From contig JABSRP010000004.1 in NCBI GenBank assembly GCA_013215145.1, positions 1-64,000 of the forward strand: a stretch of DNA of 64,000 nt. Reading direction: 5' to 3'. The notes beneath the pieces were generated by a model, which saw only the letters and a list, made by a program, of their open reading frames with translations, did no database searches and was not told where the DNA came from. A program made the translations under genes and the position numbers. Shown one piece after another: positions 27,102-37,245 of the stretch (positions are counted from its first letter, which is position 1; each line of letters begins with the position of its first letter). The DNA is from Pseudobacteriovorax sp. (GTDB lineage: Bacteria > Bdellovibrionota_B > Oligoflexia > Oligoflexales > Oligoflexaceae).

Positions 27102-27111
27102 GTTGACTGGC

Positions 27112-29088
27112 TCAAACAGCGATTTTCGAAGCTGTATTTTCCCCAGCTATGACGCGATAAAATAGTCTGGTAGCATCTTTATCATCTCGTATCGTCAATC
27201 TTTCGGGGTAGTAGACGGAAAATTGCTGTTTAATAGTCTCGGGAAGACCAGCGTAAACACCTTCCTGAAGAATCAATATGTGGTTCAGACCGATATCCTG
27301 AGTTTCCATGATTTCCTTTCTCATGGCCTCATACCGTGTCGCCAAGATGATGGCATCGCCGTAAAGTTCATAGTTCTTGATACCAAACTTTGGGAAATAT
27401 CCAGTGATGGGCCCAAATGAGATGCCAATCGAACAGAAAGCAGGAACTTCAAGAAATGCCTGCGAAACGTGACCCATAATCTCGATAAAATCTTCCGCGA
27501 GAGAGATTGCCTCTTCAAAGATATTGCCTACAGGTTGGAACGGGAATCCGACAGAACATAAGAAGCCATCTCCCATCTCTTTAATCGTATAGGCTCTTGC
27601 ACTTCTAGTACTGGGATCATAGTCCTCCTGGACACGGCTATGGCACTCTCTAAACAAACTTTCAAAAAACTCATGGAACTCAGAATGACCGATTTTCGTT
27701 GATTTCTGGATATCGAAACAAATAACACAAGCATCACCGGTGGACTCTGGCATCGTCTCCTCGAGATCCTTACCGACAAAAATTTCTTGAACTTGATGAT
27801 CAAAAAGCAATTTTTTAAACTGGCGCAGAGTATGGTTTTTAAGTCCAATTTCCGTATTCAGCTGCTGCTCGATAAACATAGTATGATTTTTGGTATAGTT
27901 AGAGGATATCTTTCCTCTAATGGCATCCACAAATAAATCGTGTTGGACTTTTTCGTCTGACTGGTGATGTTCGGCGTATTGATTCATAGCTGCGAGGGCT
28001 GTCTGAAGGTCACCAAGATTTTCGTACACGGTACCCTTAAGCTGGAGGAACTCGAGAACTTGCTCAGGAGCAAACTCATCAAGGTGCATATCTTCGATCC
28101 GTTTAATGATGGGGAGACATCGTTTCCACTTCTTGACGGCAACCAGATAGTGAAGGCAGATTAAATACCCCTCACAAACATGATAACTTACTTTTTTGCT
28201 GGATTTCAGCGTCTGATTGACAAAAGGCAAGACGTCATTCAATTTCTTCAAGGCCAGCAAAGACATAACAGTCCTGGAGGCAAAATAGAAATCAGCTACC
28301 ATCACTGTTTCCAAGCCCTTTAGATGCCTCGACTTTTCAATCAATGCTAGAGCCAGCTTATATTGTTTCATCCGAACGTAGTTCTCAGTCAAGTTCACAG
28401 AGGTAACAACGCTAAGGGTTGGAAAAAACCTGGACCGAGAATCATTCAAAAGCTGCTCGAAAGAACGGGTGGACTCAGGAAGCATACCCAAATGAGCGAA
28501 GGTAATGCCGCAGGTACCCAGATACATCGATTTTGTAAAGAAATTGCAGTCTGACAAATCGCTATCGATGGACTCAAGCCATCTCAAAGCATCGTTCATC
28601 TTCTGCCTTTGAACGGCTATGTTGGCCCCAATGAGTTTTAGGTCAAACATACGGAAGCTTTCGTTGTCTAAAAAGGCCTCCTCAACCAAACTTGTGATGC
28701 TATCGATCGCTTCATCATAGGTAAGATTACCGAATTCACGGAAATTATACTGTGTTTGCCAGGCCTTGACCAATCGGGCGTAGTGATGCATGTTTTTTGA
28801 CTGATAAAACTCCAAGGCGTTAGCCAAAGTTTCGACAACCTCATCTGGCTGTCTTTCTGCAAGTCTTTGGGCTGCATGAAAAAGTACTTTGATATAGTAG
28901 GAACCAGCCTTGATTTTGTCATGTGAGGAGCGAATACTCTCGTCGAGAAGGCTTTGCAGCTCGCTCGAGCCCTCCATAAGACGATCAATCACTTCATCTA
29001 TATTACTAAAATTAAACAAGAAACCTATTTCCCAAGACCGTGTATTTGGGTTTATGCTTGTAGGTAGGATATCGGCAAAAATCGCCAT
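27112..29088 (-). CDS. TPR-type protein with adenylate/guanylate cyclase domain
   Basis: 658 residues, no membrane segment. Residues about 25-390 are a helical TPR-like array. The C-terminal class III cyclase domain (about 445-650) has the first metal-binding Asp in ACVICFDIQKSTK, the second in IKEMGDGFLCSVGF, and the later GISFGPITGY and KNYELYGDAIILATR segments. It likely makes cyclic AMP or GMP in the cytoplasm when the repeats bind a partner. The purine-selecting residues are not clear to me. It converges on the helicase gene and starts with MAIFADILPTS. Confidence 0.8.
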   Translation of the reverse strand: MAIFADILPTSINPNTRSWEIGFLFNFSNIDEVIDRLMEGSSELQSLLDESIRSSHDKIKAGSYYIKVLFHAAQRLAERQPDEVVETLANALEFYQSKNMHHYARLVKAWQTQYNFREFGNLTYDEAIDSITSLVEEAFLDNESFRMFDLKLIGANIAVQRQKMNDALRWLESIDSDLSDCNFFTKSMYLGTCGITFAHLGMLPESTRSFEQLLNDSRSRFFPTLSVVTSVNLTENYVRMKQYKLALALIEKSRHLKGLETVMVADFYFASRTVMSLLALKKLNDVLPFVNQTLKSSKKVSYHVCEGYLICLHYLVAVKKWKRCLPIIKRIEDMHLDEFAPEQVLEFLQLKGTVYENLGDLQTALAAMNQYAEHHQSDEKVQHDLFVDAIRGKISSNYTKNHTMFIEQQLNTEIGLKNHTLRQFKKLLFDHQVQEIFVGKDLEETMPESTGDACVICFDIQKSTKIGHSEFHEFFESLFRECHSRVQEDYDPSTRSARAYTIKEMGDGFLCSVGFPFQPVGNIFEEAISLAEDFIEIMGHVSQAFLEVPAFCSIGISFGPITGYFPKFGIKNYELYGDAIILATRYEAMRKEIMETQDIGLNHILILQEGVYAGLPETIKQQFSVYYPERLTIRDDKDATRLFYRVIAGENTASKIAV

Positions 29089-29241
29089 TTCTCAAATAAG
29101 TTGATCGAAGGAAGAGCATTCTGAAACGGGAATTCTCGTCACAACTGACATTGCATGTTTACACCCAGCCTGCTGCGATTTAGGACAGGACATAAACGAA
29201 TACTTCAATTAAACTTTTAGCTAACTTGAGGGGGACGACGT

Positions 29242-30714
29242 ATGCGTATCGCTGTGATTGGTGCTACTGGTTTTGTTGGAGTGGACCTTTGTCTAAAACT
29301 TGCTGAGACTTACCAAGTCCGCGCGCTGAGTCGCAACCCACTTCCATCGTCACTGCGCCATCACCCAAGTATTCAATGGCAACGATGCGATTTGCATAAT
29401 CAAAAGCACCTGGAGGCTAGCCTTAGAGGATGCGATACAGCCGTATATCTCATTCATTCTATGCTGCCAAATCTGAGACTTAACCAAGGAACGTTTGACG
29501 ACTTTGATCTTAGTTTAGCCGACAACTTTGGACGCGCATCAAAACTTGCTGGAGTGACGCGCATCATTTATCTGAGTGGTTTGATTCCTCAGACTGTAGA
29601 GCTATCGGCTCATCTCAAAAGTCGGCTTGAGGTGGAAAAAACTCTGCGGTTTTACTTCCCTGACCTAACCGTGCTGAGGGCAGGAATTATTGCAGGCGAC
29701 GGAGGATCCTCTTTTACCATCGTCTACAATTTGGTGAAACGGCTTAAATTTATGATTTGTCCCGCATGGACCAATCATAGTACTTCAATCGTCGATCTGA
29801 AAGACACCGTTCTCTGTATTAAGTATTGCATAGAAAATTCCGCCACAAGTTCTAACATTTACGATATTGGTACCGTTGAAAAAACTAGCTATATAGACAT
29901 CATGAGACAAACGGCAAAGCATATGGGTCTTAGACGTTACTTTACTACGATACCCTATTTTACATTAGGCTTGTCTCGCTTATGGGTCAGTCTCGTTTCT
30001 GGAGCACCCAAGTCCCTGGTTTATCCCCTCGTACAGAGCCTTAGGCATGAGATGGTAGTGAGAGAAAGCCATCAATTGAAAATACCTGGACATCAATTTA
30101 AGCCCATCGGATCCATACTGAATGATATTCTGTTATCATTCCGAAAACGCCCGCCACACGCTTTCAAAAAACCACAGGTAAAATGGGGATGGTACGGCAG
30201 TGTAAGATCCATTCAAAGGCTGCACTTACCTGATGAAAAGTCAGCTTGGTGGATTTCTCAAAGGTATATTAGCTGGCTGACTGCATATTTACCCTTTATC
30301 ATCAAGGCTTCTCGAGTAGATAATAAAGTTAAGTTTTGCATTCCAGGCTTAGATATCATTCTCCTTAGCTTTACTTATAGCAAAAGCAGGAGCACAGACA
30401 ACCGGGTTTTATTCTATATCGATGGCGGTTGGCTTGCCAGCAATCAAAATCGAAGGGGACGCCTCGAGTTCCGCAAGATTCCCGCTGATGAGAATACTGC
30501 CTTAGTTGCGATACATGACTTTATACCAGCCCTACCCTGGTATATTTATCGATATACACAGGCAAAGGTTCATGCGATTATCATGGCGTCTTTTCAGAGA
30601 TATTTGGAACGCTACTATCATAGGCAAATTTTGCGAAACATGGCTATCGCCACACAGATCAATAATGACATTGATAAAGGGATATCCCGCGCGAAAGACG
30701 GAACTATAGATTAG
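29242..30714 (+). CDS. Atypical SDR/NAD(P)-binding protein with DUF2867 domain
   Basis: 490 residues. The N-terminus is a Rossmann fold with GATGFVG at residues 8-14 (MRIAVIGATGFVGVDL) and the extended short-chain dehydrogenase order. Residues about 325-485 match DUF2867, often fused to such domains. There is no signal peptide, so it is cytoplasmic. It is called an NAD(P)-dependent epimerase-like protein; the reaction is unknown. The ribosome site (GAGGGGG, 13 bases before the ATG) is reasonable. The gene converges with the next. Confidence 0.75.
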   Translation: MRIAVIGATGFVGVDLCLKLAETYQVRALSRNPLPSSLRHHPSIQWQRCDLHNQKHLEASLRGCDTAVYLIHSMLPNLRLNQGTFDDFDLSLADNFGRASKLAGVTRIIYLSGLIPQTVELSAHLKSRLEVEKTLRFYFPDLTVLRAGIIAGDGGSSFTIVYNLVKRLKFMICPAWTNHSTSIVDLKDTVLCIKYCIENSATSSNIYDIGTVEKTSYIDIMRQTAKHMGLRRYFTTIPYFTLGLSRLWVSLVSGAPKSLVYPLVQSLRHEMVVRESHQLKIPGHQFKPIGSILNDILLSFRKRPPHAFKKPQVKWGWYGSVRSIQRLHLPDEKSAWWISQRYISWLTAYLPFIIKASRVDNKVKFCIPGLDIILLSFTYSKSRSTDNRVLFYIDGGWLASNQNRRGRLEFRKIPADENTALVAIHDFIPALPWYIYRYTQAKVHAIIMASFQRYLERYYHRQILRNMAIATQINNDIDKGISRAKDGTID

Positions 30715-30733
30715 ACTGGATACCTATTGGCGG

Positions 30734-31519
30734 CTACTTTTGATCAAGACGCAGGTATTCTGACAAATCATGGTGGTTCTTTGTATAAATAACGTCCAAG
30801 GCGCTGACAGACTTTTGAAAAAACACTGTGAGGTTTGACTGGGAAAATACAGCATCTATCATGCGTTTTAACTCATCATCAGAGGACTCTTTTGCCAAAA
30901 AATTCGACATACCCGGCAGGATTTGACTGATCTGGGTCATTAGAATTTTTCTTTGATATTTCACAATGTCAGGGATATCTTTTTTTTTCGAAGCTCCCAA
31001 GTTCATAATCGTAAGTATAATTTTAGAGTGACCAATGGCGTCTTCTAGGAGTCGCTCCTTAAGTCGAATGAAAGCCGACAATTGTGAGATTATTTTTTTG
31101 CGCTTCTCGTTTAGAGCCTGCTGTTTTTGATAGGCTCTAACCTTTTCTATGCCTTTAGGAGAAAACAACTCTTTTGATGCTAGAGTCAGCATCGATAGCT
31201 CCTTCTCTAATGTTTTCGGCTGTAAAGACTGTATCAAGGTTTTATCCATTCTTTTGGTCAGATCTTGACAAAGTCTTTGTTCCATACGACCTGCTTCGAA
31301 TAAACGCCTGATCTCACGAGTGATGGCTTTTTGTTTATCGGAATCGAGTTTGGAGGTTTTCCATAGCTTTTCAAGTTTGCCATCCAATGTCTTGGAATTT
31401 CCTGACAACTGAGCTGCCAAACCAGTCATTCGGATAAGGCTCAAAATATTCGTTTCACAGCTTTTAGCCCAAAGGAAATCGGAGATCGCCAACATAAGAA
31501 AGGCAGAGATCCATCGCAT
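30734..31519 (-). CDS. Exported helical protein of unknown function
   Basis: 261 residues from the ATG at 31519 (MRWISAFLMLAISDFLWA), preceded by AAGGGTGA; an upstream ATG at 31558 would add 13 residues before the signal. After the signal it is highly charged and predicted helical, with no cysteine pairs beyond the first one or two and no domain I recognise. It probably works in the periplasm. It stands alone between the convergent SDR gene and the membrane-protein operon. Confidence 0.6.
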   Translation of the reverse strand: MRWISAFLMLAISDFLWAKSCETNILSLIRMTGLAAQLSGNSKTLDGKLEKLWKTSKLDSDKQKAITREIRRLFEAGRMEQRLCQDLTKRMDKTLIQSLQPKTLEKELSMLTLASKELFSPKGIEKVRAYQKQQALNEKRKKIISQLSAFIRLKERLLEDAIGHSKIILTIMNLGASKKKDIPDIVKYQRKILMTQISQILPGMSNFLAKESSDDELKRMIDAVFSQSNLTVFFQKSVSALDVIYTKNHHDLSEYLRLDQK

Positions 31520-31614
31520 CGAAATCACCCTTAATGTTAGGCGTGAAAGGCTTACCAAGAGGCCCCGTAGTATCTACAGTAATCAGCTGCCCCTTTATGG
31601 TATCGAAAAGTCAC

Positions 31615-32442
31615 CTAAGATTGCAATTCTAATCTCTTAGATCGAGGAGAGCTACGGGTTACGAAGGACCCCACTTCAGAGTAAAAGCCCCGCGCTACCC
31701 TAGGTAGGATGCCCCAAGCTTGATTGGTCAGCAGATATAGATACAGTATGATCGCAAAAGCGCTACCGTAACCAAAGGTATTCAAACATATGGTAAAAAG
31801 CACTGCTGATCCTAGAGCAAAAACGAAGATCGTCGAGGAAAAGGCAGCTAGTGGTTTCAAAGATTTTAGTGGTTTTGCAGACCAGAGATACACAAAGCTA
31901 TAGAGAGTCGGAATAATGAAAACTCCCATCACATAAAGAGTAATAGCTACAGGTGACAGAAGCCAATCAGCAGCTGTGGCCCAAGTCCAGTCGCCAATCT
32001 GATCTTTGGAAGCAGAGAAAAATCGTTTGTATCCGATCCCATCCCAACCATGAGCTAGGACAAAAAACATTGCTAAATACCCATAAAAAAACAGTAGGTA
32101 TGCCTTGTAATACTTTGCATTTTTAATCCACCAGTAAGCTAACAAAAAACCGAGAATACATTGGGAAACGTTTGTTATCGCAAACCCCCCAACCAACCAA
32201 ATGGGAAGGTCCCGTGTGCCTACATGCATGGTCTCCCAACTGGTAAACGACCACAAAAGCATAGTCCCTGATGGAGCAAAGACCAGTGCTACAAACAGTA
32301 AAGTTGCCAAAAAATACGGTGATTTCATACCATCCCAAAACCCACCGACGCCTTCCTCAGTCTCCGCTACGATCTTTGGAATGGCAGACACTGCACATCC
32401 TGCCCCTATCGCCATCGACCAAAAAATATCTACCTGAACCAT
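31615..32442 (-). CDS. Multi-pass membrane protein controlled with a TetR gene
   Basis: 275 residues with about seven hydrophobic helices spread over residues 1-250 and a basic C-terminus (RSSPRSKRLE). No transporter motif that I know. It follows the TetR gene by 11 bp on the same strand, so the two form an operon and the regulator probably controls this gene. A role in lipid or solute handling is a guess. Confidence 0.65.
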   Translation of the reverse strand: MVQVDIFWSMAIGAGCAVSAIPKIVAETEEGVGGFWDGMKSPYFLATLLFVALVFAPSGTMLLWSFTSWETMHVGTRDLPIWLVGGFAITNVSQCILGFLLAYWWIKNAKYYKAYLLFFYGYLAMFFVLAHGWDGIGYKRFFSASKDQIGDWTWATAADWLLSPVAITLYVMGVFIIPTLYSFVYLWSAKPLKSLKPLAAFSSTIFVFALGSAVLFTICLNTFGYGSAFAIILYLYLLTNQAWGILPRVARGFYSEVGSFVTRSSPRSKRLELQS

Positions 32443-32453
32443 GAGTGCCTCCC

Positions 32454-33068
32454 TTAACCGTTCTTTTTCGCTAATCCTAATGTAATGAACTCAATAATGA
32501 GTTTTTCCCAATTGAGATAAACCTCGTCCCTGTCTTTGGCATCAGATCTAAGGACGGCTTTTATGGCAGAAAAAAGTAGGGAGTTTAGCGCTTCACCAGC
32601 AAGCAGAGTATCAACTTCAGATCGGATGTAACCCTGAGATTGGCCTTTTTTTAAGTAGCTTGCTGTCAAAGTATTCAGCTGCTTCATGGCGGATTCCCAA
32701 AGGGCGAAGCTACCCTGATCGATCGACTTAAGATCGCTAAAAAATATCTTGCCTAGTCGCGGGTCTGCAGTAAAAATTTGATAGAGCTTTCGACCAATAC
32801 GGCTCAACTGCTCTTGATATTCGTCAAGAGTTTGGGCTGTGGGAGGTTCCGCGCTCAGTTGGGTGACTATGCTTTCAAGAATGCGGCCCACAAGGGTCTG
32901 AAAAATGTCCGACTTGCTATCAAAATAGCGATAAATCGTACCATGACCGAGAGTCAGTTTGCTCGCAATCATCTTAATATTGGTCGCAAAAAAACCATTT
33001 CCAGCAAACACATCCAGTGCACCTTCCAGGATTTTGTCGCGCCTACGATTTAAACGTTCCACTTTCAT
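32454..33068 (-). CDS. TetR/AcrR-family transcriptional regulator
   Basis: 204 residues. The helix-turn-helix is clear: ILEGALDVFAGNGFFATNIK, then LGHGTIYRYFDSKSDIFQTL (residues about 12-60). The C-terminal ligand-binding half is diverse and does not reveal the effector. It would bind a palindrome upstream of its own operon. It precedes the membrane-protein gene by 11 bp and probably represses it. Confidence 0.9.
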   Translation of the reverse strand: MKVERLNRRRDKILEGALDVFAGNGFFATNIKMIASKLTLGHGTIYRYFDSKSDIFQTLVGRILESIVTQLSAEPPTAQTLDEYQEQLSRIGRKLYQIFTADPRLGKIFFSDLKSIDQGSFALWESAMKQLNTLTASYLKKGQSQGYIRSEVDTLLAGEALNSLLFSAIKAVLRSDAKDRDEVYLNWEKLIIEFITLGLAKKNG

Positions 33069-33145
33069 GGCCTCAGCCTACAAAAAACGGAACACATTGT
33101 CATCTTTTATTTATTATTACAATAGTTACAGGTATTTAAATGATT

Positions 33146-33529
33146 TTATCCAACCTCAGAACGAGCGAATAGGGATCGATCTGACACCTTTTGAGTCGTT
33201 CCTTTACGCGCCTCAACAGCACTATAGCGCCTTAGAACACTGGAAAACTTTTTTCCGGTCAGATAGTACTTTTTACCTCGGTAATACATAAATGGCACAC
33301 CCAGATGACGATAGGTCATGGGATCTACTGAGACGAGAATCTTTGAAATCTGGATAAATACTTTGAATCCATCGTTAAAGCACAGCTCATAAACTGTCGG
33401 TTTGCTGTTTGAGATCGCTTCAATGGAAACATTATGCTTGGCTGAGTTCACTTCAAAAAATTCAATACTTTGATCAGCTCCAGCAACACTAAAGCTGAGC
33501 TCAGAATAATTATGAGCGCTCCGAAGCAT
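33146..33529 (-). CDS. Small protein of unknown function
   Basis: 127 residues, no signal and no membrane segment; mixed alpha/beta with a basic C-terminal half (GKKYYLTGKKFSSVLRRYS). No family recognised. It sits alone between the TetR operon and the DUF4105 gene. It could be a cytoplasmic or adaptor protein, possibly binding a ligand or RNA, but that is not supported by any motif. Confidence 0.45.
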   Translation of the reverse strand: MLRSAHNYSELSFSVAGADQSIEFFEVNSAKHNVSIEAISNSKPTVYELCFNDGFKVFIQISKILVSVDPMTYRHLGVPFMYYRGKKYYLTGKKFSSVLRRYSAVEARKGTTQKVSDRSLFARSEVG

Positions 33530-33627
33530 GCTCCCTCCCCAGACTGATTCTAATATTTTTGCTGAATCTTATTTGTAACCAATTCCAGCCCAAATTGCAG
33601 TAGCAAAATGAATTACAATCATCACTT

Positions 33628-35433
33628 TTACATAAAAACCGCTGCTCCCAGAGCTAAAGACGCAGACTGTCGATACCTTAGTTGTAGCCAAAACTGATAA
33701 CTCTGATCCAAATCCCAGCGCAGCTCTCCCAAGGTGTCTTGGTCTTTATCTATCTTTTGTTCAAGACTTGAGGTTGAAACAGAGTCAGATTGCCATTGAG
33801 TTAAAACACGTAACTTTTCTGACAGAGATAACAAACTCCCGAGACGCACGTAGGAATGCAGGCCGGAACGAGTTTCGAATTGGCTCAACTCAGCCGTCAG
33901 CAAGGAAAATAGCAGAAGATTTAGACTTGATACCTGATACGCTTTACCGATGGCCCCCAAACCAAACAGACGTGATTTTCCGCTAACGCTCAGCTGATTA
34001 TCCATCCCTCCCGATAGCTGCCACGACCATGGGCTTTCCCATGGCAGGCTCGGCGCCAGGTTCAACACATCGATGATATGAGCTGTGTACCTCGTGGTAT
34101 CAGCAAATTCCATTTCGATGTCAAAGTAATTAATCTGCTGACCAGATTCAAAGCCCTGATCGTTGTCTAAAACATCATGGAACCCAAGTCGATAACGGAG
34201 CACAGAGTTTACCTGATGGCGCCTTATTCTCTGACCAAGATGGATTTTACCAAGTTTATGACCGAGCAATGGGTTGTTTCGTTTCATAGCCCTTTGGTTG
34301 TTACTTACGGCCATAGACGATGCGCTCACATCAGCCATAGCAAGCAAGGCTCGATGCTCGATGCGATGCAATGCGTCCTGCTCATTTTGCTTAAGCTTAC
34401 GTTTGCGATAGGTGATCATATCCAATAGAAGTCGTCCTTGATCCAAATCAGAGATGTCAGGCATTTGATTTTCATCGAGAGCCGAACTAAGAGAGTGCTG
34501 GATGGCTGGCAACACTTTGTCTGCGCTGGACGCAAGCTTGTTTCCGATTGAGGGGGCAAAGGACGCTTCCGTCAGTGGCAGGGTCTGCGCAATCTTCCGA
34601 AGGGCATCGTGAGGGGTGTATAACCAACCTAAGCTGCGAAAGGAATATAAATCGGGAAAAACTACCGATAGCAACTCATTGATCATGAAGGCACAATTCT
34701 CATCAAGAAAAAAATAGGATATCTCAGCAGATTGCATGAGCTCCCATAAATGCTTAAGAAACCACTCCCTCTCAAGACCAGTGAGTTCTATCCGATACTC
34801 CCAAAGATCCCTACTTTCATTGATGGTATATTCATTGATGGTTTCATAAAAAGGCGTTAGAGAGAAACGTCCTCGGTACCCTCCTGTCAGACCACGCCAC
34901 ATGTAAGACAAACCATCTTCTGTGTCGACGGCGGCACCATAGGCCACTCCATAGTTAAGAAAATCGTGACGTGCGGCATCGTCAACCAATTTTAGGGATA
35001 AATGACCAAATAAGGAGGCGGGATTCTGCTCGTAGGAGCTAGCAAACACGATAGCAATGGCATCAAACTGTAACCGACTCAGCCAATGCTCGATGCCATC
35101 GCAATAGGGTTGTTCCCGAACAACCCATGGTTTTAAGAGCTTATAACGAGCTGGAAAGGCACAAATGGGATCCAGTTGCGCGTAGCCCACCTTAGGCTTT
35201 CCTGTGGTTAGGGCCTCTATCGTAGCATACAACTCGGCCTGAGGGTTTTTCTCTCCGCCCTCGGCGAAAAAAAAGCTTCCCGGCTCCACAATGCTGCGAT
35301 AGCGACCTGGCTCTCCTTTATAGTGACCAAGTCGCAGCCAGTCCTGCCAGATGCTTTTAAGTTCTTTGCCTTCGATCGCAGTCGGCAAGGAAAATGCATT
35401 TGGTACAGGCCCCAGAGCGACCAGAACACCCAA
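33628..35433 (-). CDS. Exported DUF4105 protein
   Basis: About 601 residues from a TTG at 35433. The DUF4105 core is plain: FASSYEQNPASLFGHLSLKL, LNYGVAYGA, GLTGGYRGRFSLTPFYETIN and YFFLDENCAFMINELL, a fold related to cysteine-type lipid or amide hydrolases (the motif H...NC is kept). The N-terminal 13 residues (LGVLVALGPVPNAFS) look like the end of a signal peptide, and the open frame continues upstream, so the true start could be a few codons earlier than 35433. The C-terminal part is beta-rich. It would act in the periplasm or outer membrane. It follows the DUF3015 gene on the same strand by 20 bp, so they may be co-transcribed. Confidence 0.72.
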   Translation of the reverse strand: MGVLVALGPVPNAFSLPTAIEGKELKSIWQDWLRLGHYKGEPGRYRSIVEPGSFFFAEGGEKNPQAELYATIEALTTGKPKVGYAQLDPICAFPARYKLLKPWVVREQPYCDGIEHWLSRLQFDAIAIVFASSYEQNPASLFGHLSLKLVDDAARHDFLNYGVAYGAAVDTEDGLSYMWRGLTGGYRGRFSLTPFYETINEYTINESRDLWEYRIELTGLEREWFLKHLWELMQSAEISYFFLDENCAFMINELLSVVFPDLYSFRSLGWLYTPHDALRKIAQTLPLTEASFAPSIGNKLASSADKVLPAIQHSLSSALDENQMPDISDLDQGRLLLDMITYRKRKLKQNEQDALHRIEHRALLAMADVSASSMAVSNNQRAMKRNNPLLGHKLGKIHLGQRIRRHQVNSVLRYRLGFHDVLDNDQGFESGQQINYFDIEMEFADTTRYTAHIIDVLNLAPSLPWESPWSWQLSGGMDNQLSVSGKSRLFGLGAIGKAYQVSSLNLLLFSLLTAELSQFETRSGLHSYVRLGSLLSLSEKLRVLTQWQSDSVSTSSLEQKIDKDQDTLGELRWDLDQSYQFWLQLRYRQSASLALGAAVFM

Positions 35434-35452
35434 TGTCCATGTCAGCAGCCAT

Positions 35453-35935
35453 CTAGGTATGACACCAATCTCCTGCTCCCGGCACCTGATTGATAATACC
35501 CTGAGATCTCGTCACAAAAGACATGGAATCTTGTATACCGATCAGCTTGTGGGTTTTCGCACGAAGCTCTTTTTTAATCTCTGGCCCAATGGGAAATTGA
35601 CAGCCAAACACTCCTAAATAAGCGTCCAAATACTGCCCTTCACCCAAGGCAATATCCTGTCTGAGTAAGGGCAAGTTATTTTCAACAAAATGAAGTGCTT
35701 CCTTGTCAGCCTTTACCAAAGAGTGTTTTGCACAGTTGCTGGTTCCAAAGGTCATACCAAGAGTCGAAAACGGGAATAGAATATTGTTGGTTATGGCGCG
35801 ACCGGATGAGGACAGTAGGGAGTTTTTCTTAAGCACATACCAACCCGGCCCGCAACCATTACTCTTGTCCGCGCTATATGATGACGTGGCAAACAATAAG
35901 CAAACCCCTAGTAGACAAGCAAGATAACTCTTCAT
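35453..35935 (-). CDS. Exported DUF3015 protein
   Basis: 160 residues from the ATG at 35935 (AAAGGTGGG just before); an upstream ATG at 36085 has no family support. The signal (MKSYLACLLGVCLLFATSSYSA) precedes the DUF3015 domain: NGCGPGW, then GTSNCAKHS with its conserved cysteines, and a GDWCHT end. The family is periplasmic and of unknown function. It is upstream of the DUF4105 gene by 20 bp, so a shared transcript is likely. Confidence 0.78.
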   Translation of the reverse strand: MKSYLACLLGVCLLFATSSYSADKSNGCGPGWYVLKKNSLLSSSGRAITNNILFPFSTLGMTFGTSNCAKHSLVKADKEALHFVENNLPLLRQDIALGEGQYLDAYLGVFGCQFPIGPEIKKELRAKTHKLIGIQDSMSFVTRSQGIINQVPGAGDWCHT

Positions 35936-36083
35936 AAAACCCACCTTTATTGGAAATGATGAAACCATTTTAGACCTAGGCCCTTGACATAGCAAGTTAT
36001 GCTGCAACTTCATGGTACCAATCCAGTTAAGTTCATTGAGTTTCCCGCCTGAGCTGGGTATAGTCGCAACCAATAGGAATCTC

Positions 36084-37025
36084 ATGGGAACAATCGGGCT
36101 GAGGCCACATAATATGAATCAAGATATTTACATTTACTTTGCCGATCATGTGCCCCTTCCTCTACCGGAGGGGCATAGATTTCCCGCGGACAAGTATGAA
36201 AAAACAAGACTCAGCCTTATGGAAGCTAAGGTTTTTCAAGAATCTCAGTTCCTCCCTAGCCCGCTTATCTCTAAAGACGATCTAAAGTCTGTGCATGACC
36301 CAGATTATATCGAGGCTGTATTCCAAGGAGACCTTAGTTCTTTGGCGCAAAAGAAGATTGGATTTCCTTGGTCAGAAGATCTAGTCAATCGCTGCCGCGC
36401 CTCCACCGGGGGAACCCTGGCGGCCGCTCGACAGGCACTTAAAACTGGTTATGGCGCGCAACTTGCGGGCGGTACCCATCATGCTCACCGCGACTTCGGG
36501 GCAGGATACTGCGTGTTTAATGACTTTGCCGTTACGGCTGATGTATTGCTACGAGAGCAGCTTGTTAGACGGATCGCTGTGATCGATCTAGATGTTCATC
36601 ACGGAGACGGCAATGCTTCGATGATGACTGGCATACCTGAGATTTTTGTATTTAGTATGCATGGAGCCAAGAATTACCCTTCGAAAAAACCAGCCTCTGA
36701 TCTTGATATTGCGTTAGACGATGATACTAGCGATCAGCAATACTTAAGGCATCTAGAAGAAGCTATTTTAGCCGTCGGCTCTTTTCAACCAGATCTTATC
36801 CTATATCAAGGTGGGGTCGACCCCTTGATTGATGATAGACTTGGCCGTTTAAAACTCTCTTTTGCAGGCCTAAAGAGGAGGGACGAGTTGGTCTTTACCT
36901 TTGCAAAAGAGTTCAGTATCCCTATTGCCCATGTCTTAGGTGGTGGTTATAGCCGACCGATAGGCGCCACAGTGACGGCTTATACCAATACCTTCCTTGC
37001 AGCAAAGGCGTCTCATCTCTTCTAA
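36084..37025 (+). CDS. Histone deacetylase-family hydrolase
   Basis: About 313 residues (TAGGA before ATG 36084; ATG 36114 is the other good start). The zinc-hydrolase core is complete: AGGTHHAHRDFGAGYC, IDLDVHHGDGNA (metal ligands Asp and His), QGGVDPLIDD (third ligand Asp) and LGGGYSRP. The family includes histone and acetylpolyamine deacetylases; the bacterial members often act on small acetylated amines or metabolites. It is cytoplasmic. It is divergent from the DUF3015 gene. The exact substrate is not readable. Confidence 0.88.
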   Translation: MGTIGLRPHNMNQDIYIYFADHVPLPLPEGHRFPADKYEKTRLSLMEAKVFQESQFLPSPLISKDDLKSVHDPDYIEAVFQGDLSSLAQKKIGFPWSEDLVNRCRASTGGTLAAARQALKTGYGAQLAGGTHHAHRDFGAGYCVFNDFAVTADVLLREQLVRRIAVIDLDVHHGDGNASMMTGIPEIFVFSMHGAKNYPSKKPASDLDIALDDDTSDQQYLRHLEEAILAVGSFQPDLILYQGGVDPLIDDRLGRLKLSFAGLKRRDELVFTFAKEFSIPIAHVLGGGYSRPIGATVTAYTNTFLAAKASHLF

Positions 37026-37245
37026 TAAGAACCAAATCGCCTCCTATAAAAAAAACTAGAAAAAAAATTTATCGTCAAATCGATATAGTTTTTCATATCT
37101 AATCAAAAAGACAAGGAAAATTCAGATAGGTATTTTTAGCGTGTCATTTTAAGTTGGCTATGCAGCCAAAAATCGTTTGAAGAAAGAACATTAACGTTTT
37201 ATAAGTCGTTCGGGCACCAAAAATACGCATCAAAAGGAGAAAACT

